From assembly GCA_046483065.1 (NCBI GenBank), contig JAWODW010000089.1, positions 105,160 through 169,159 on the forward strand: a DNA stretch of 64,000 bases. The letters are read 5' to 3'. How positions within the stretch are numbered: position 1 is the first letter of the stretch; every line of letters starts with the position of its first letter. Under the pieces are notes generated by a model. It did no database searches, was not told the DNA's origin, and saw nothing but the letters and a program-made list of their open reading frames with translations. The translations under genes were made by a program, and so were the position numbers. The DNA comes from JAWVYT01 sp046483065 (GTDB lineage: Bacteria; Gemmatimonadota; Gemmatimonadetes; Longimicrobiales; RSA9). Below, one piece after another: positions 50,159 through 59,396 of the stretch.

Positions 50159-51435
50159 CAGCGGATCTTGGCTTCGATGGCGGTCTTCAGCTCCGCCACC
50201 ACGCCGGGCAGCGGGAGCCGGTCCAGGACCTCGCCGAAGAAGCCGAAGATCACCAGCCGCTCCGCCGATTCCCGGTCCAGGCCGCGGCTCATGAGGTAGA
50301 ACAGCTCCTCCTCGTCGAGCTGACCCACGGTGGCGCCGTGGGAGCACTTCACGTCGTCGGCCTCGATCTCCAGGTTCGGCAGGCTGACCGCTTCCGCGTC
50401 CTCGCTCAGGAGGATGTTCCGGTTGGTCTGGTACGCGTCCGTCCGCTGCGCGCCGGGGAAGACCCGGATCACGCCCCGGAAGACGGTCTTGGCCCGGTCG
50501 TAGAGCGTGCCCTTGTAGAGCAGGTCGCTCTCGGCCTGCCCGCTCACGTGGTCCTGGCGGGTGTTGTGGTCGAAGTGCTGGCCGCCCCGGGCGAAGTAGA
50601 GCCCGAGCATGTCGCTCCGGGCGCCGGGCCCCTCGAGCCGGGCGTTCAGGTCCACGCGGGCCACGCTCGCGCCCAGGTTCACCACCAGCGTGTCGAGGTT
50701 CGCGTCGCGCTGCGCCAGCGTGCGCTGGTACGACAGGTGCCGGACGCCGTGCCCCCACTGCTGCATGGCCACGTACTGGACGTCGGCGCCGTCGCCGGCG
50801 ATGACCTCCACCGCGCCCAGCGAGAGCGTGGGCTCGTCGAAGTCGGGGCTGCCGAACTCGTCCACGTAGGCCACGTGGCTGTTGGCGCCCGCCACGAGGA
50901 GCGTGCGCGGGAAAACGGCCCGGCCGCTCTCCGGGAGCCAGCGGGCCACGCGGATCGGCTTCTCCACTACCACGCCGTCGGGCACGTGGACGAACAGCCC
51001 GCCCGTCCACAGCGCGCCGTTCAGCGCCGCCAGCTTGTCGTGGTCCATGGCCACGGCGGTGCCCAGGTGCCGGCGGACCAGCTCCGGGTGCTCGGCCGCG
51101 GCCTGCGCCAGCTCCATGATGATCACGCCCTGGTCGGCGACGGCCGGATCGACCTCCAGCTCCATCACCGAGGAGCCGACCACCAGCACCTTCGCGGCGG
51201 CCTCGCGGTCCTCGAGCAGCGCCCGGGCTTCCGCCGGAGGGCTGCCCTCGAAGGCCGCGGCGCGGGTCACGTCATCGAGCTTCAGCTGCTCGACGTCTGT
51301 GTAGCGCCACTCCTCCAGCTTCCGTGTGGGCAGCGGCAGCGACTCGAAGGCGTCCCACGCCTCCGTGCGCAGCGCGGCCAGCCAGTCGGGCTGGGTCTCC
51401 AGCCCCGCGAGTGCTTCCTCTCTCTCGATATTCAT
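50158..51435 (-). CDS. sufD: Fe-S assembly scaffold subunit SufD
   Basis: The 425-residue protein has the SufB/SufD beta-helix with LPLPTRKLEEWRYTDV near 38, FVHVPDGVVVEKPIRV near 170, SDMLGLYFARGGQHFDHNT and a C-terminal DDVKCSHGATVGQLDEEELFYLMSRG with the conserved Cys-His. SufBC2D builds clusters. ATG 51435 is given; a TTG at 51474 with a good ggaggg upstream, overlapping the sufB stop, would add 13 residues and is equally possible. Confidence 0.95.
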   Translation of the reverse strand: MNIEREEALAGLETQPDWLAALRTEAWDAFESLPLPTRKLEEWRYTDVEQLKLDDVTRAAAFEGSPPAEARALLEDREAAAKVLVVGSSVMELEVDPAVADQGVIIMELAQAAAEHPELVRRHLGTAVAMDHDKLAALNGALWTGGLFVHVPDGVVVEKPIRVARWLPESGRAVFPRTLLVAGANSHVAYVDEFGSPDFDEPTLSLGAVEVIAGDGADVQYVAMQQWGHGVRHLSYQRTLAQRDANLDTLVVNLGASVARVDLNARLEGPGARSDMLGLYFARGGQHFDHNTRQDHVSGQAESDLLYKGTLYDRAKTVFRGVIRVFPGAQRTDAYQTNRNILLSEDAEAVSLPNLEIEADDVKCSHGATVGQLDEEELFYLMSRGLDRESAERLVIFGFFGEVLDRLPLPGVVAELKTAIEAKIR

Positions 51436-51466
51436 CAGGCCCTTAATCTGTGGGGCCGTTGCGACA

Positions 51467-52882
51467 TCAGCCAACGGAGCCCTCCATCTCCAGATCGATG
51501 AGTCGGTTCAGCTCCACCGCGTACTCCAGCGGGAGCTCCTTCGAGATCGGCTCGATGAAGCCGCGCACGATCAGCGCCGCTGCCTCCTCCTCTGCGAGCC
51601 CGCGGCTCATGAGGTAGAAGAGCTGCTCCTCGCCGATCTTCGAGACGCTCGCCTCGTGGCCGATGCTCGCCGTGTTCTCCTCGATCTCGATGTACGGGAA
51701 CGTGTCGGTCCGGCTCGTCTCGTTCAACAGCAACGCGTCGCACTCCACGTTGCTCTTCGCGTTCTCCGCACCCTCGTAGACCTTGGCCAGCCCACGGTAC
51801 GTGCTGTGGCCCGTGCCCACGCTGATGCTCTTCGAGATGATCTGCGAGCTCGTGTTCGGCGCCGCATGGACCACCTTCCCGCCCGTGTCCTGGTGCTGGC
51901 CGTCGCCCGCGTAGGCGATGCTCAGGATCGAGCCGTGGGCACCCTCGCCCGTCAGGTAACAGCTCGGGTACTTCATTGTGGCCTTCGAGCCGAGGTTCCC
52001 GTCGATCCACTCCATGTGGCCGTTCCGGCCGACCATGGCCCGCTGCGTGACCAGGTTGTACATGTTGTTCGACCAGTTCTGGATCGTTACGTACCGGAAC
52101 CGGGCGTTGTCCTTCACCACGATCTCGATCACGCCGCTGTGGAAGCTCTCGGTGCTGTAGACCGGCGCCGTGCACCCCTCGATGTACTGGGCGTCGGCGC
52201 CCTCCTCCACGATGATCAGCGTACGCTCGAACTGGCCCATCCGCTCCTGGTTGACCCGGAAGTAGGCCTGCAGCGGCGTCTCCACCTTCACGCCCTTCGG
52301 GATGTAGACGAACGAGCCGCCCGACCAGACCGCCGAGTTCAGCGCGCTGAACTTGTTGTCCGCCGTGGGGATCACCGTGCTGAAGTGCTCGCGGAAGAGG
52401 TCGGGGTATTTCCGGAGCCCGTCCTCGATGCTCTCGAAGACGATCCCCTTCTCTTCCCACTCCTTCTTCAGCGAGTGGTAGACCATCTCCGACTCGTACT
52501 GGGCGCCCACCCCCGCCAGCACCTTCTGCTCCGCCTCCGGGATCCCGAGCCGCTCGAACGTGGTCTTGATGTTCTCCGGCACGTCGTCCCACGACCGCTC
52601 CATCTTCTCCTGCGGCCGGACGTAGTAGTAGATGCTGTCCAGCGTCTCATCGAGGCCGCTCAGGTCCGCGCCCCACGTGGGCATCGGCTTCCGGTTGTAG
52701 ACCTCCAGCGCCTTCAGCCGGAAGTCCAGCATCCACTCCGGCTCGTCCTTGTTCTCGGAGATCTTCCGGACCACGTCCTCGCTGAGACCCGGCTCCGCAC
52801 GGAAGACCGGACGGTCCTCCGTCTTGAAATCGTACTTGTAGTCCTCGAGTCCGAGGTCGGCTACGGTTTCGTCGTGGGGCAC
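51467..52882 (-). CDS. sufB: Fe-S assembly scaffold subunit SufB
   Basis: The 471-residue protein matches SufB throughout: EPEWMLDFRLKALEVYN near 48, WSGGSFVYIPKGVKVETPLQ near 190, NWSNNMYNLVTQRA near 265, a core cysteine in SKSNVECDALLLNETS near 375 and EASVSKIGEEQLFYLMSRG near 412. With SufD it forms the site of cluster assembly. sufD follows at once. A gap of 296 bp separates it from sufC, with a strong inverted repeat. Confidence 0.96.
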   Translation of the reverse strand: MPHDETVADLGLEDYKYDFKTEDRPVFRAEPGLSEDVVRKISENKDEPEWMLDFRLKALEVYNRKPMPTWGADLSGLDETLDSIYYYVRPQEKMERSWDDVPENIKTTFERLGIPEAEQKVLAGVGAQYESEMVYHSLKKEWEEKGIVFESIEDGLRKYPDLFREHFSTVIPTADNKFSALNSAVWSGGSFVYIPKGVKVETPLQAYFRVNQERMGQFERTLIIVEEGADAQYIEGCTAPVYSTESFHSGVIEIVVKDNARFRYVTIQNWSNNMYNLVTQRAMVGRNGHMEWIDGNLGSKATMKYPSCYLTGEGAHGSILSIAYAGDGQHQDTGGKVVHAAPNTSSQIISKSISVGTGHSTYRGLAKVYEGAENAKSNVECDALLLNETSRTDTFPYIEIEENTASIGHEASVSKIGEEQLFYLMSRGLAEEEAAALIVRGFIEPISKELPLEYAVELNRLIDLEMEGSVG

Positions 52883-52968
52883 TGCGCCCTCCTGCCTTCA
52901 GTGTTTGCTTCCTGCTTCGTCTCTCTCGGTCCTGCGTTCGTCGCGGGATCAACGCCCCCACGACGAAA

Positions 52969-53121
52969 CTTGGTACTGGGGGTGGGGCTGGTATTGGGGG
53001 GGGCGCCCGGCCGACTTCGCGGCCCTTCCAACGCGCTGCCCGCCTTTCAGCCCCCCGGCGCCTTCAGCCCGCCGAGGCCCCTCCGTCGTTCCCCACCACC
53101 AGCCCCACTACCACTACCAAG
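52969..53121. repeat. 31-bp inverted repeat between sufC and sufB
   Basis: The G-rich arm at 52969-52999 (starting cttggtact) and the complement of 53091-53121 agree at 26 of 31 positions. In RNA of the suf operon (minus strand) the arms could pair into a long hairpin with a 91-base loop. The position between sufC and sufB suggests attenuation, transcript processing or stability control, as SufC is needed in a different ratio. Confidence 0.7.
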
Positions 53122-53178
53122 ATCGGCGCCCTGTCAGGCCAGGAGCGGTGGCCCGACCGATGAGCGGCGCCGATTGCG

Positions 53179-53961
53179 CTAGGCACCCGCCGCTGCGGCT
53201 GCTTCCTTTTCGCGCCACTCCTCGTATCCTTCCGCCTCCAGCCGCTCCGCCAGCTCCGGCCCGCCACTCTTCGCGATCCGACCGCCAATCATCACGTGCA
53301 CGTGGTCGGGCTCGATGTAGTTCAGCAGACGCTGGTAGTGGGTGATCAGAAGAAAACCCATCTCGTCCGCGCGCTCGGCGTGGAGCTTGTTCACGCCCGC
53401 CGCTACCACCTGCAGCGCGTCGATGTCCAGCCCGGAGTCGGTCTCGTCCATCACCGCCAGCGTGGGCTCCAGCATGGCCAGCTGCAGAATCTCGTTGCGC
53501 TTCTTCTCACCGCCGCTGAACCCCTGGTTCACGCTCCGCTGCGCGAACGACGTGTCCATCTCCAGCAGCGCCATCCGGTCCATCAGCTTCTGCTGGAACT
53601 CGAAAAGGTCCACCTCCTCTTCGCCGGCCTTCGCCTGCACCGCCGTGCGCAGGAAGTTCGCGATGGAGACGCCGGGGATCTCCACAGGGTACTGGAACGC
53701 CAGGAACACGCCCGCCTGGGCACGCTCGTCCGCCTCCAGATCCAGCAAGTCCTCCCCCTGGAACTCCACGCTGCCCCGCGTCACCTCGTACGCCGGGTGG
53801 CCCGCCAACACCTTCGCCAGCGTGCTCTTGCCCGAGCCGTTCGGGCCCATGATCGCGTGGATCTTCCCCGCCTCGATCTCCAGGCTCACGCCCTTCAGGA
53901 TCTCCGTCTCATCACCCTCCGCGACTCGCGCGTGAAGGTCCTCGATCTTCAAGATCGCCAT
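53179..53961 (-). CDS. sufC: Fe-S assembly ATPase SufC
   Basis: The 260-residue ABC-type ATPase has the Walker A GPNGSGKSTLAKVL near 40, Q-loop FLAFQYPVEIPGV near 92, signature FSGGEKKRNEILQ near 152, Walker B LAVMDETDSGLDID near 172 and the H-loop ITHYQRLL. It powers the SufBCD scaffold. It is the first gene of the operon; a promoter-like pair at 54147-54119 fits its upstream region. Confidence 0.97.
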   Translation of the reverse strand: MAILKIEDLHARVAEGDETEILKGVSLEIEAGKIHAIMGPNGSGKSTLAKVLAGHPAYEVTRGSVEFQGEDLLDLEADERAQAGVFLAFQYPVEIPGVSIANFLRTAVQAKAGEEEVDLFEFQQKLMDRMALLEMDTSFAQRSVNQGFSGGEKKRNEILQLAMLEPTLAVMDETDSGLDIDALQVVAAGVNKLHAERADEMGFLLITHYQRLLNYIEPDHVHVMIGGRIAKSGGPELAERLEAEGYEEWREKEAAAAAGA

Positions 53962-54095
53962 GTGTCCACTGTCCGGTTCAATATCAGGGGCCGGTCCGTG
54001 CCCGACCCGTCGGAGCTCCCGCCCCACCGTTCGCGTCAATTCCCGTGCCCAGACAAAAATCAGCCCGCGGTGCCGACCGGCGGGCGCTGGGCCGA

Positions 54096-54147
54096 ATCAA
54101 GAATGATTCTCGATCTCAACTATACCCCCGCCGCCCTCGGGATGCAA
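54096..54147 (-). promoter_or_regulatory. suf operon promoter with an overlapping 9-1-9 dyad (Fur/IscR-type operator candidate)
   Basis: On the minus strand TTGCAT (54147-54142), a 17-base spacer and TATAGT (54124-54119) form a good sigma70-type promoter, predicting a start near 54112. The start region lies inside the dyad atcaagaat-g-attctcgat (54096-54114): its half-sites match at 8 of 9 positions. The layout 7-1-7 within it resembles Fur boxes (TGATAAT-N-ATTATCA) but matches only about 9 of 14. Repression by an iron or Fe-S regulator is the natural reading. sufC begins 150 bases downstream. Confidence 0.65.
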
Positions 54148-54196
54148 GGGCCCGGGCTCCCTTTCTGGACCCCGCAGGCACCGCTACGTTCCGTTC

Positions 54197-55015
54197 ATGT
54201 CAGCGAACGGGCAGCGAGTCATTCTGGTACTGGGTGGCGGGGGCGTAAAGGGGGTTGCACACGCGGGGGCGTGGCGTGCCCTTGTGGAAGCGGGTGTGGA
54301 GGTGGCGGAGATCGTCGGCACGAGCATCGGCGCGTTGGTGGGTGCGAGCATTGCCGGCGGCACGAGTCCGGCGGCGCTGGGGGAGCAGGCGCGGTCGTTG
54401 AGCAAGGCGGACATCGTGGACATCAACCGGTGGGCGCTACTGCCCATGGGGATCCGCCAGCGGTCGATCTTCCGGGGTGAAGCGTTGCGGGAGTACATCG
54501 CCCGGGTGTTGCCGGAGACGGAATGGTCGCAGCTGTCGATCCCGTTGACGTTGAACGCGGTGGACCTGGAGACGGGCGACACCGTCTGGTTCGGTGCCGG
54601 CGGCCGCACCGACGTCCCATTGACGGAGGCGGTGTACGCCTCGGCGGCGCTCCCGGTCTTCTACCCGCCGGCGGAGCTGAACGGGATGCACCTGGTGGAC
54701 GGCGGCGTCATGGACACGGTACCCATCACGAAGGCGTTGGACCGTGGTGCGGATCGGGTTATCGCGGTCCAGACGTCATCGGGTCGCGAGAAGGATGCGG
54801 CGGACACCATCGACAAGGGGATGGTGGCGATCCACCACCGGGTCATGGACATCATGGCCTACGCCCGTCGGGAAGTGGTGGAGGACAGCTGGCTCGGCCC
54901 GCCGATCCTGAAGGTGGAGCCGGACGTGGCCGGATACTCGACCTTCGATTTCGACGCGGTGGACCACTTCCTGGAGGAAGGGTACCGCGCCATGAAGGTG
55001 GCATTGCAGACGTGA
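54197..55015 (+). CDS. Patatin-like phospholipase (RssA-type)
   Basis: The 272-residue protein has the patatin signature: oxyanion loop GGGGVKGVAHAGA near 14, nucleophile GTSIGALVGAS near 42 and the catalytic Asp in LVDGGVMDTVP near 170. It should hydrolyse acyl esters of lipids. There is no signal peptide, so it acts inside the cell. It is divergent from suf; the 235-bp gap holds the suf promoter. Confidence 0.9.
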   Translation: MSANGQRVILVLGGGGVKGVAHAGAWRALVEAGVEVAEIVGTSIGALVGASIAGGTSPAALGEQARSLSKADIVDINRWALLPMGIRQRSIFRGEALREYIARVLPETEWSQLSIPLTLNAVDLETGDTVWFGAGGRTDVPLTEAVYASAALPVFYPPAELNGMHLVDGGVMDTVPITKALDRGADRVIAVQTSSGREKDAADTIDKGMVAIHHRVMDIMAYARREVVEDSWLGPPILKVEPDVAGYSTFDFDAVDHFLEEGYRAMKVALQT

Positions 55016-55094
55016 TCGGGCCCGCCGGGAGGCGTGAGTGCAGCTGCTGCCCGTGAACCACCACTGAAGCGCGGTCCCGGCGGGCGCGGGCGCG

Positions 55095-55634
55095 TCAGCC
55101 CTGGGGTTCCATCTCCATCTCCATGGCGCCCGCCGTGTCGTCCGCAGCCCCGGCTTCAGGCCGTTCCATGTCCGGCGCGGGGCCGAGCTCTTCTTCGAGC
55201 CCCGCCACGTTGCGGAACCGGTCGAGCATCCCGTAGAGGACGTCGGCGAACTCGGGGTTGGAGCGGGAGAGGCCGGTGATGATCTCGTCGCGCATGGCCA
55301 GGAACTCATCGCCCACAGCGGCCACGTCTTCGGGGAGAGCAGCCCGAACGCCGCTGAGCCGGGTGAAGAACTCGCTCATCCGCTGGCGTGCCGCCTCATA
55401 GTTTCCCGCCTGTGCCGATATGGCCGCCTGTCCGAGTCGGACCCGCAGTCGTTCCACCATGAGCTCCTGCTGGGTCTCCGACAGCTCGGCGCGCACCAGG
55501 CTGGCCTCGTAGAACTGCCAGCCGAACCCGGCCCCGAAGGCCAGGACCATGGCCAGGAAGCCCCACAGGATTCCGGGTCCCCGCTTCCGCGGCTCGGGCA
55601 CATGCGTATGCGTCGCCGTTTCGGTATCGTCCAT
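55095..55634 (-). CDS. Membrane-anchored coiled-coil protein of unknown function
   Basis: The 179-residue product has one membrane helix (ILWGFLAMVLAFGAGFGW, 22-39) and a helical outer part with a likely coiled coil (SLVRAELSETQQELMVERLR), then a Met/Glu-rich tail. No family is recognised. It starts 2 bp after the DacB gene on the same strand, hinting at a cell-wall role. Confidence 0.7.
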   Translation of the reverse strand: MDDTETATHTHVPEPRKRGPGILWGFLAMVLAFGAGFGWQFYEASLVRAELSETQQELMVERLRVRLGQAAISAQAGNYEAARQRMSEFFTRLSGVRAALPEDVAAVGDEFLAMRDEIITGLSRSNPEFADVLYGMLDRFRNVAGLEEELGPAPDMERPEAGAADDTAGAMEMEMEPQG

Positions 55635-55636
55635 GT

Positions 55637-57121
55637 TCAGCTCCTGTCCTCAATGAGTGATTCTACGATCCGGTCCACCGCGGCCTGGACCTCCCAGGAC
55701 GGTCGGCCGGACCCGTTGCTCAGGATACTGAAGACCAACTCCCGTCCGGAGCGCGTCACCAGGTACCCGCTCAGGGCATTCACGTGCCGGAGCGTCCCCG
55801 TCTTCCCGAGTACACGATCTCCGTACTGCAACAGTCGATCCTCGAGGGTGCTTTCCGGCTCGCCGGGGCGGGCCAACGCGTCGCGATACGCAACGCTCCA
55901 CGGCTGTTCATCTACGTACCGGAGCAGTGCCGTGACCGCTTCCGGCGTCAGGAGGCCCTGGGGCGAGAGTCCTGAGCCGTCCCGGAGGTAGTACGCGTCC
56001 TCCGGGATCCCGACGTCTCTCGTCAGGAACCGACTCACCATGAGCCGGCCGCCACTCCACGTGCCCAGCCCGACGAGCCGCGCGGCCATGGTCTTCACGA
56101 CCTGCTCGGTGATCCAGTTGTCGCTCCGCTCGAGCGCTACCCGCATGATCGCCACGAGCGGCGGCGACCGCCAGCTCACGGTCCGGGCTCCCGGGCCGGC
56201 GTCCGCCTCCGGGTTCGGCGTGTACCGCACGACGACGGGTCTATCGACCTGGATCCCGGCCCGCTCCAGCGCAACCTGGAACGCCCGGCCCGCAGTGTGG
56301 CCGGGGCGGGTCTGGGCGATCCACGACGTGTCCGGGCCCGCGTCGACCCCGATCGTGCCCCGGAGCACCAGGGAGTCCGCCTCGGGAAGTCGGCGCAGGG
56401 CGTCGTCCCAGTCATCGCCGCCGGATACGGTCCGGATCCCGGCGTCGATCCCAACGAGCCCGGCGGCGTGGGGTGTCGCCACCTGGGCAGGACCGTACCG
56501 CGGGTCGGGGGTCACGATGACCTCGTACGAGGCGGCCATGACGGCGAAGGGCGCCACAGGGGCCGCGTAGTACCAGTCCAGGTCGAACGTCTCCCACGCG
56601 GGGAAGATCGCCACGCTGTCGAACCGGGTCTGGTCGATCACGAGGGGCCCGACCACCCGGCGGAGCCCGGCAGCGGCCAGGGAGTCGGCCAGCGAGTCGA
56701 GCGGCGCCAGCGGGTGATCGAAGAATGCGTCGGTCAGGGACGGGTCGCCGCCGCCCTCCACTGTCAACCGGTCGGCCACCCCGTCGGGGCCCCACTCCCC
56801 GACCACATCGGTCCGGAACCGGTACTCCGCCCCCAGCAGGTCGAGGGCCGCGGCCGCCGTCACCAGCTTCATGGTGGACGCGGCGGTGAAGAGCCGTCCC
56901 TCATTATGGAGCAGCACGGGCGAGCCATCCGCCCGATCGTAGACCGCCACACCCCAGTGGGCCCGGCTCAGGGGCGCCGAGTGCAGGATCGAGTCCAGCA
57001 CGGCCCCGGGGGCAGACGGCGCGCCGGGCTCCGTGTTCTGGGCGGCGACCCCGTCGGTCTGGGCCGCGAGCGCCAGGGCCAGGCAGAGCGCAGGCAACCG
57101 GCGCCAGGAGTTGGATCGCAT
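55637..57121 (-). CDS. dacB: D-alanyl-D-alanine carboxypeptidase/endopeptidase (PBP4, DacB)
   Basis: The 494-residue enzyme has a signal peptide, then the PBP4 motifs: S82-T-M-K85 in TAASTMKLVTA, SDN in LERSDNWITEQV near 365 and KTG in VLGKTGTLRHVN near 440. Family S13 enzymes trim or cleave murein crosslinks. The insertion domain between SxxK and SxN is present at normal size. It is divergent from the response regulator gene. Confidence 0.94.
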   Translation of the reverse strand: MRSNSWRRLPALCLALALAAQTDGVAAQNTEPGAPSAPGAVLDSILHSAPLSRAHWGVAVYDRADGSPVLLHNEGRLFTAASTMKLVTAAAALDLLGAEYRFRTDVVGEWGPDGVADRLTVEGGGDPSLTDAFFDHPLAPLDSLADSLAAAGLRRVVGPLVIDQTRFDSVAIFPAWETFDLDWYYAAPVAPFAVMAASYEVIVTPDPRYGPAQVATPHAAGLVGIDAGIRTVSGGDDWDDALRRLPEADSLVLRGTIGVDAGPDTSWIAQTRPGHTAGRAFQVALERAGIQVDRPVVVRYTPNPEADAGPGARTVSWRSPPLVAIMRVALERSDNWITEQVVKTMAARLVGLGTWSGGRLMVSRFLTRDVGIPEDAYYLRDGSGLSPQGLLTPEAVTALLRYVDEQPWSVAYRDALARPGEPESTLEDRLLQYGDRVLGKTGTLRHVNALSGYLVTRSGRELVFSILSNGSGRPSWEVQAAVDRIVESLIEDRS

Positions 57122-57181
57122 GGACGGAAAGGTGGGGGCGCCGGCCCGGGGCGTAAAGAAGCGGCTGGAAACGCCGATACT

Positions 57182-57189
57182 AGTATACT
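57182..57189. promoter_or_regulatory. Overlapping divergent minus-10-like elements between dacB and the response regulator gene
   Basis: TATACT occurs at 57184-57189 on the plus strand and, from AGTATA 57182-57187, also on the minus strand, inside a palindrome atactagtat (57177-57186). No convincing minus-35 box accompanies either. gaggaga before ATG 57249 is the ribosome site of the plus gene. Confidence 0.35.
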
Positions 57190-57248
57190 GGCGCCGGAGC
57201 ATCGTGATCGTGGGTGCCGGGCATGAAGCAGTCCCATAGAGGAGAGCC

Positions 57249-57626
57249 ATGAAAGAACACAAGGGCACGGTTCTGGTGGTCGAGGATCAGCGGTCCGTTC
57301 GGCAGCTGGCGGTGAATGTCCTCCGCCAGCACGGGTATCGGGTCCTGGAGGCCCCGGACGGCTCCCGGGCCATGGAGATCGCGAGCTCGGAAGGCGCGCA
57401 CCTCGAGCTGCTCCTGACGGATGTGGTCCTGCCGGGGATCAACGGCGAGGAGCTGGCCAGGATCCTGAGAGCCGAGCACCCCGACCTCCGGGTCATCTTC
57501 ATGTCCGGGTACGAGGAGGACGAGCTCACGGGACGGGGCATCGGCGGCGTCGGCGCCGCGTACATCACCAAGCCGTTCACCGCTGACGTGCTCACCATGA
57601 TGGTCGCGGGCGCCATGGGCGACTGA
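57249..57626 (+). CDS. Single-domain response regulator (CheY-like)
   Basis: The 125-residue protein is one receiver domain: acidic pair E12-D13 in VVEDQR, phospho-acceptor D58 in LLLTDVVLPG, Ser in FMSGYEE and K108 in ITKPFTA. It has no output domain, so it works by protein contact or phosphotransfer. Such receivers often follow hybrid histidine kinases, but none is adjacent. The decarboxylase gene starts 60 bp downstream. Confidence 0.92.
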   Translation: MKEHKGTVLVVEDQRSVRQLAVNVLRQHGYRVLEAPDGSRAMEIASSEGAHLELLLTDVVLPGINGEELARILRAEHPDLRVIFMSGYEEDELTGRGIGGVGAAYITKPFTADVLTMMVAGAMGD

Positions 57627-57686
57627 TCCCGGCCCGGGGTGGCCCACGGGCTGGCCCCCGGGCCGGGGGCTCTCTACCTTGCTCTC

Positions 57687-59135
57687 ATGATCCGTGACAT
57701 GGACCCCGAGGAGTTGCGGGAGCAGGGGCGCGCGGTCATCGACCGCATCGCCGACTACCTGGCCCATCCCGAGAACGTGGACGTGCTGCCCCGGCTCCGG
57801 CCCGGCGACGTGCGGGACGCGCTCCCCGGGGAGGCCCCCGAAGACCCGGAGCCCTTCGAGGAGATCCTGGCCGACTACGACCGGCTGATCGTACCCAACA
57901 CCACCCACTGGAACCACCCCGGGTTCTTCGCCTATTTCGGCATCACGGGCTCCGGCCCCGGGATCCTCGGCGAGGCGCTGGCGGCGGCGCTGAACGTGAA
58001 CGCCATGCTCTGGAAGAGCGGGCCCGCCCAGACCGAGCTCGAGGAGGTTACCCTCGGGTGGCTCCGGAAGATGCTCGGGCTCCCCGACACGTTCCACGGT
58101 GTCATCAACGACACCGCCTCCTCCAGCACGTTCTACGCCCTCGCAGCGGCCCGTGAAGCGGCGGACCTCCAGGTCCGGGAGCGGGGGCTGGCCGGCCGCG
58201 AGGACGTGCCCCGGATGCGGGTCTACTGCTCCGAGGAGGCCCATTCCAGCGTGGACAAGGCCGTCATCACACTGGGGCTCGGCGCCGAGAACGTGGTCCA
58301 CGTCACCACCGATGACGCGTTCCGGATGCACCCGGAGGCGCTGGAGCGGGCCATCCATCAGGACCGGGCGCGGGGCTTCCTGCCCCTGGCCGTGGTGGCC
58401 ACCGTGGGGACCACCGGCGTCACCGCCGTGGACCCCGTCCCGGCCATCGCCGATATCTGCGAGCGGGAGGGCGTCTGGCTCCACGTGGATGGCGCCTACG
58501 GCGGCACCGCGGCGGTGGTCCCCGAGCTCCGGCACGTCCTCGACGGCGTGGACCGGGCCGACTCCTTCGTGGTGAATCCCCACAAGTGGATGTTCGTCCC
58601 TATCGACTGCTCCGCTGCCTACACCCGGCACCCGGAGATCATGCGTCGGGCCTTCAGCCTCACGCCCGAGTACCTGAAGACCGGCGAGACCGACGTCACC
58701 AACCTCATGGATTACGGCGTGTCGCTGGGTCGCCGGTTCCGCTCGCTGAAGCTCTGGTTCGTGCTCCGGTATTTCGGCCGCACGGGCGTCATCGAGGCGA
58801 TCCGGGAGCACCGGCGCCTGGCGCGCCTGTTCGGCGACTGGATCGACGACGCTCCCGACTTCGAGCTCCTGGCGCCGATCCCGTTCTCCGTGGCGGCCTT
58901 CCGGTCCCGACCGGTGGGCGAGTCCGACGAGGCGCGTCTCGATGCCGTGAACGCCGAGATCCTCGACCGGGTCAACGCCTCCGGCGAGGTGTTCCTGTCG
59001 CATACCAGGGTCGATGGGCGGTACGCCATCCGGATCGCCATCGGGAACCTGCGCAGCGAGGAGCGCCACGTCCGCCGGGCGTGGGAGCTGCTGCGGGAAG
59101 CGGCGGAAGCGGTCGACGAGACGTCCCGGGTCTGA
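57687..59135 (+). CDS. PLP-dependent aromatic-L-amino-acid decarboxylase
   Basis: The 482-residue group II decarboxylase has NHPGFFAYFGITGSGPGILGE near 75, NDTASSSTFYALAAAREA near 140, the histidine stacking on PLP in EEAHSSVDKA near 190, HVDGAYGGTAAV near 270 and the PLP lysine K300 in VNPHKWMFVPID. It is likely to decarboxylate Trp, Tyr, Phe or DOPA to amines; a Gly at the alpha-substrate loop cannot be judged by eye. Its biological role here is open. The ATG 57687 fits family length. Confidence 0.9.
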   Translation: MIRDMDPEELREQGRAVIDRIADYLAHPENVDVLPRLRPGDVRDALPGEAPEDPEPFEEILADYDRLIVPNTTHWNHPGFFAYFGITGSGPGILGEALAAALNVNAMLWKSGPAQTELEEVTLGWLRKMLGLPDTFHGVINDTASSSTFYALAAAREAADLQVRERGLAGREDVPRMRVYCSEEAHSSVDKAVITLGLGAENVVHVTTDDAFRMHPEALERAIHQDRARGFLPLAVVATVGTTGVTAVDPVPAIADICEREGVWLHVDGAYGGTAAVVPELRHVLDGVDRADSFVVNPHKWMFVPIDCSAAYTRHPEIMRRAFSLTPEYLKTGETDVTNLMDYGVSLGRRFRSLKLWFVLRYFGRTGVIEAIREHRRLARLFGDWIDDAPDFELLAPIPFSVAAFRSRPVGESDEARLDAVNAEILDRVNASGEVFLSHTRVDGRYAIRIAIGNLRSEERHVRRAWELLREAAEAVDETSRV

Positions 59136-59237
59136 GGGCGCGACCCAGAGCTGAAAGACGGAACAACCTCCCCGGACGACTTTCCATCTCCACGGCTCAT
59201 GCAACCACCCGGCGTACTGCGTGACGCGGAGAGCGCG

Positions 59238-59255
59238 GCGGTCCGCGGGGACCGC
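59238..59255. repeat. Perfect 7-bp hairpin in the decarboxylase-menC gap
   Basis: gcggtcc, loop gcgg, ggaccgc form a stable GC stem in a gap with other gcgga words. It lies about 100 bp after the decarboxylase stop and 140 bp after the end of the convergent racemase gene, without a T tract, so a terminator function is weakly supported. Confidence 0.4.
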
Positions 59256-59396
59256 GGTGAGGCTCATGGCGTAACGCCGGACTCGACGCCGAATCAAACC
59301 TTCAACAGAATGTTGTGTCCGCCGGGCGGCTTCGGCCTTCGCCGCGAGCCCTCAGCCGCCCGGTCCGTCCCCTCCGCTTTTCCGCGATTCACCCCG

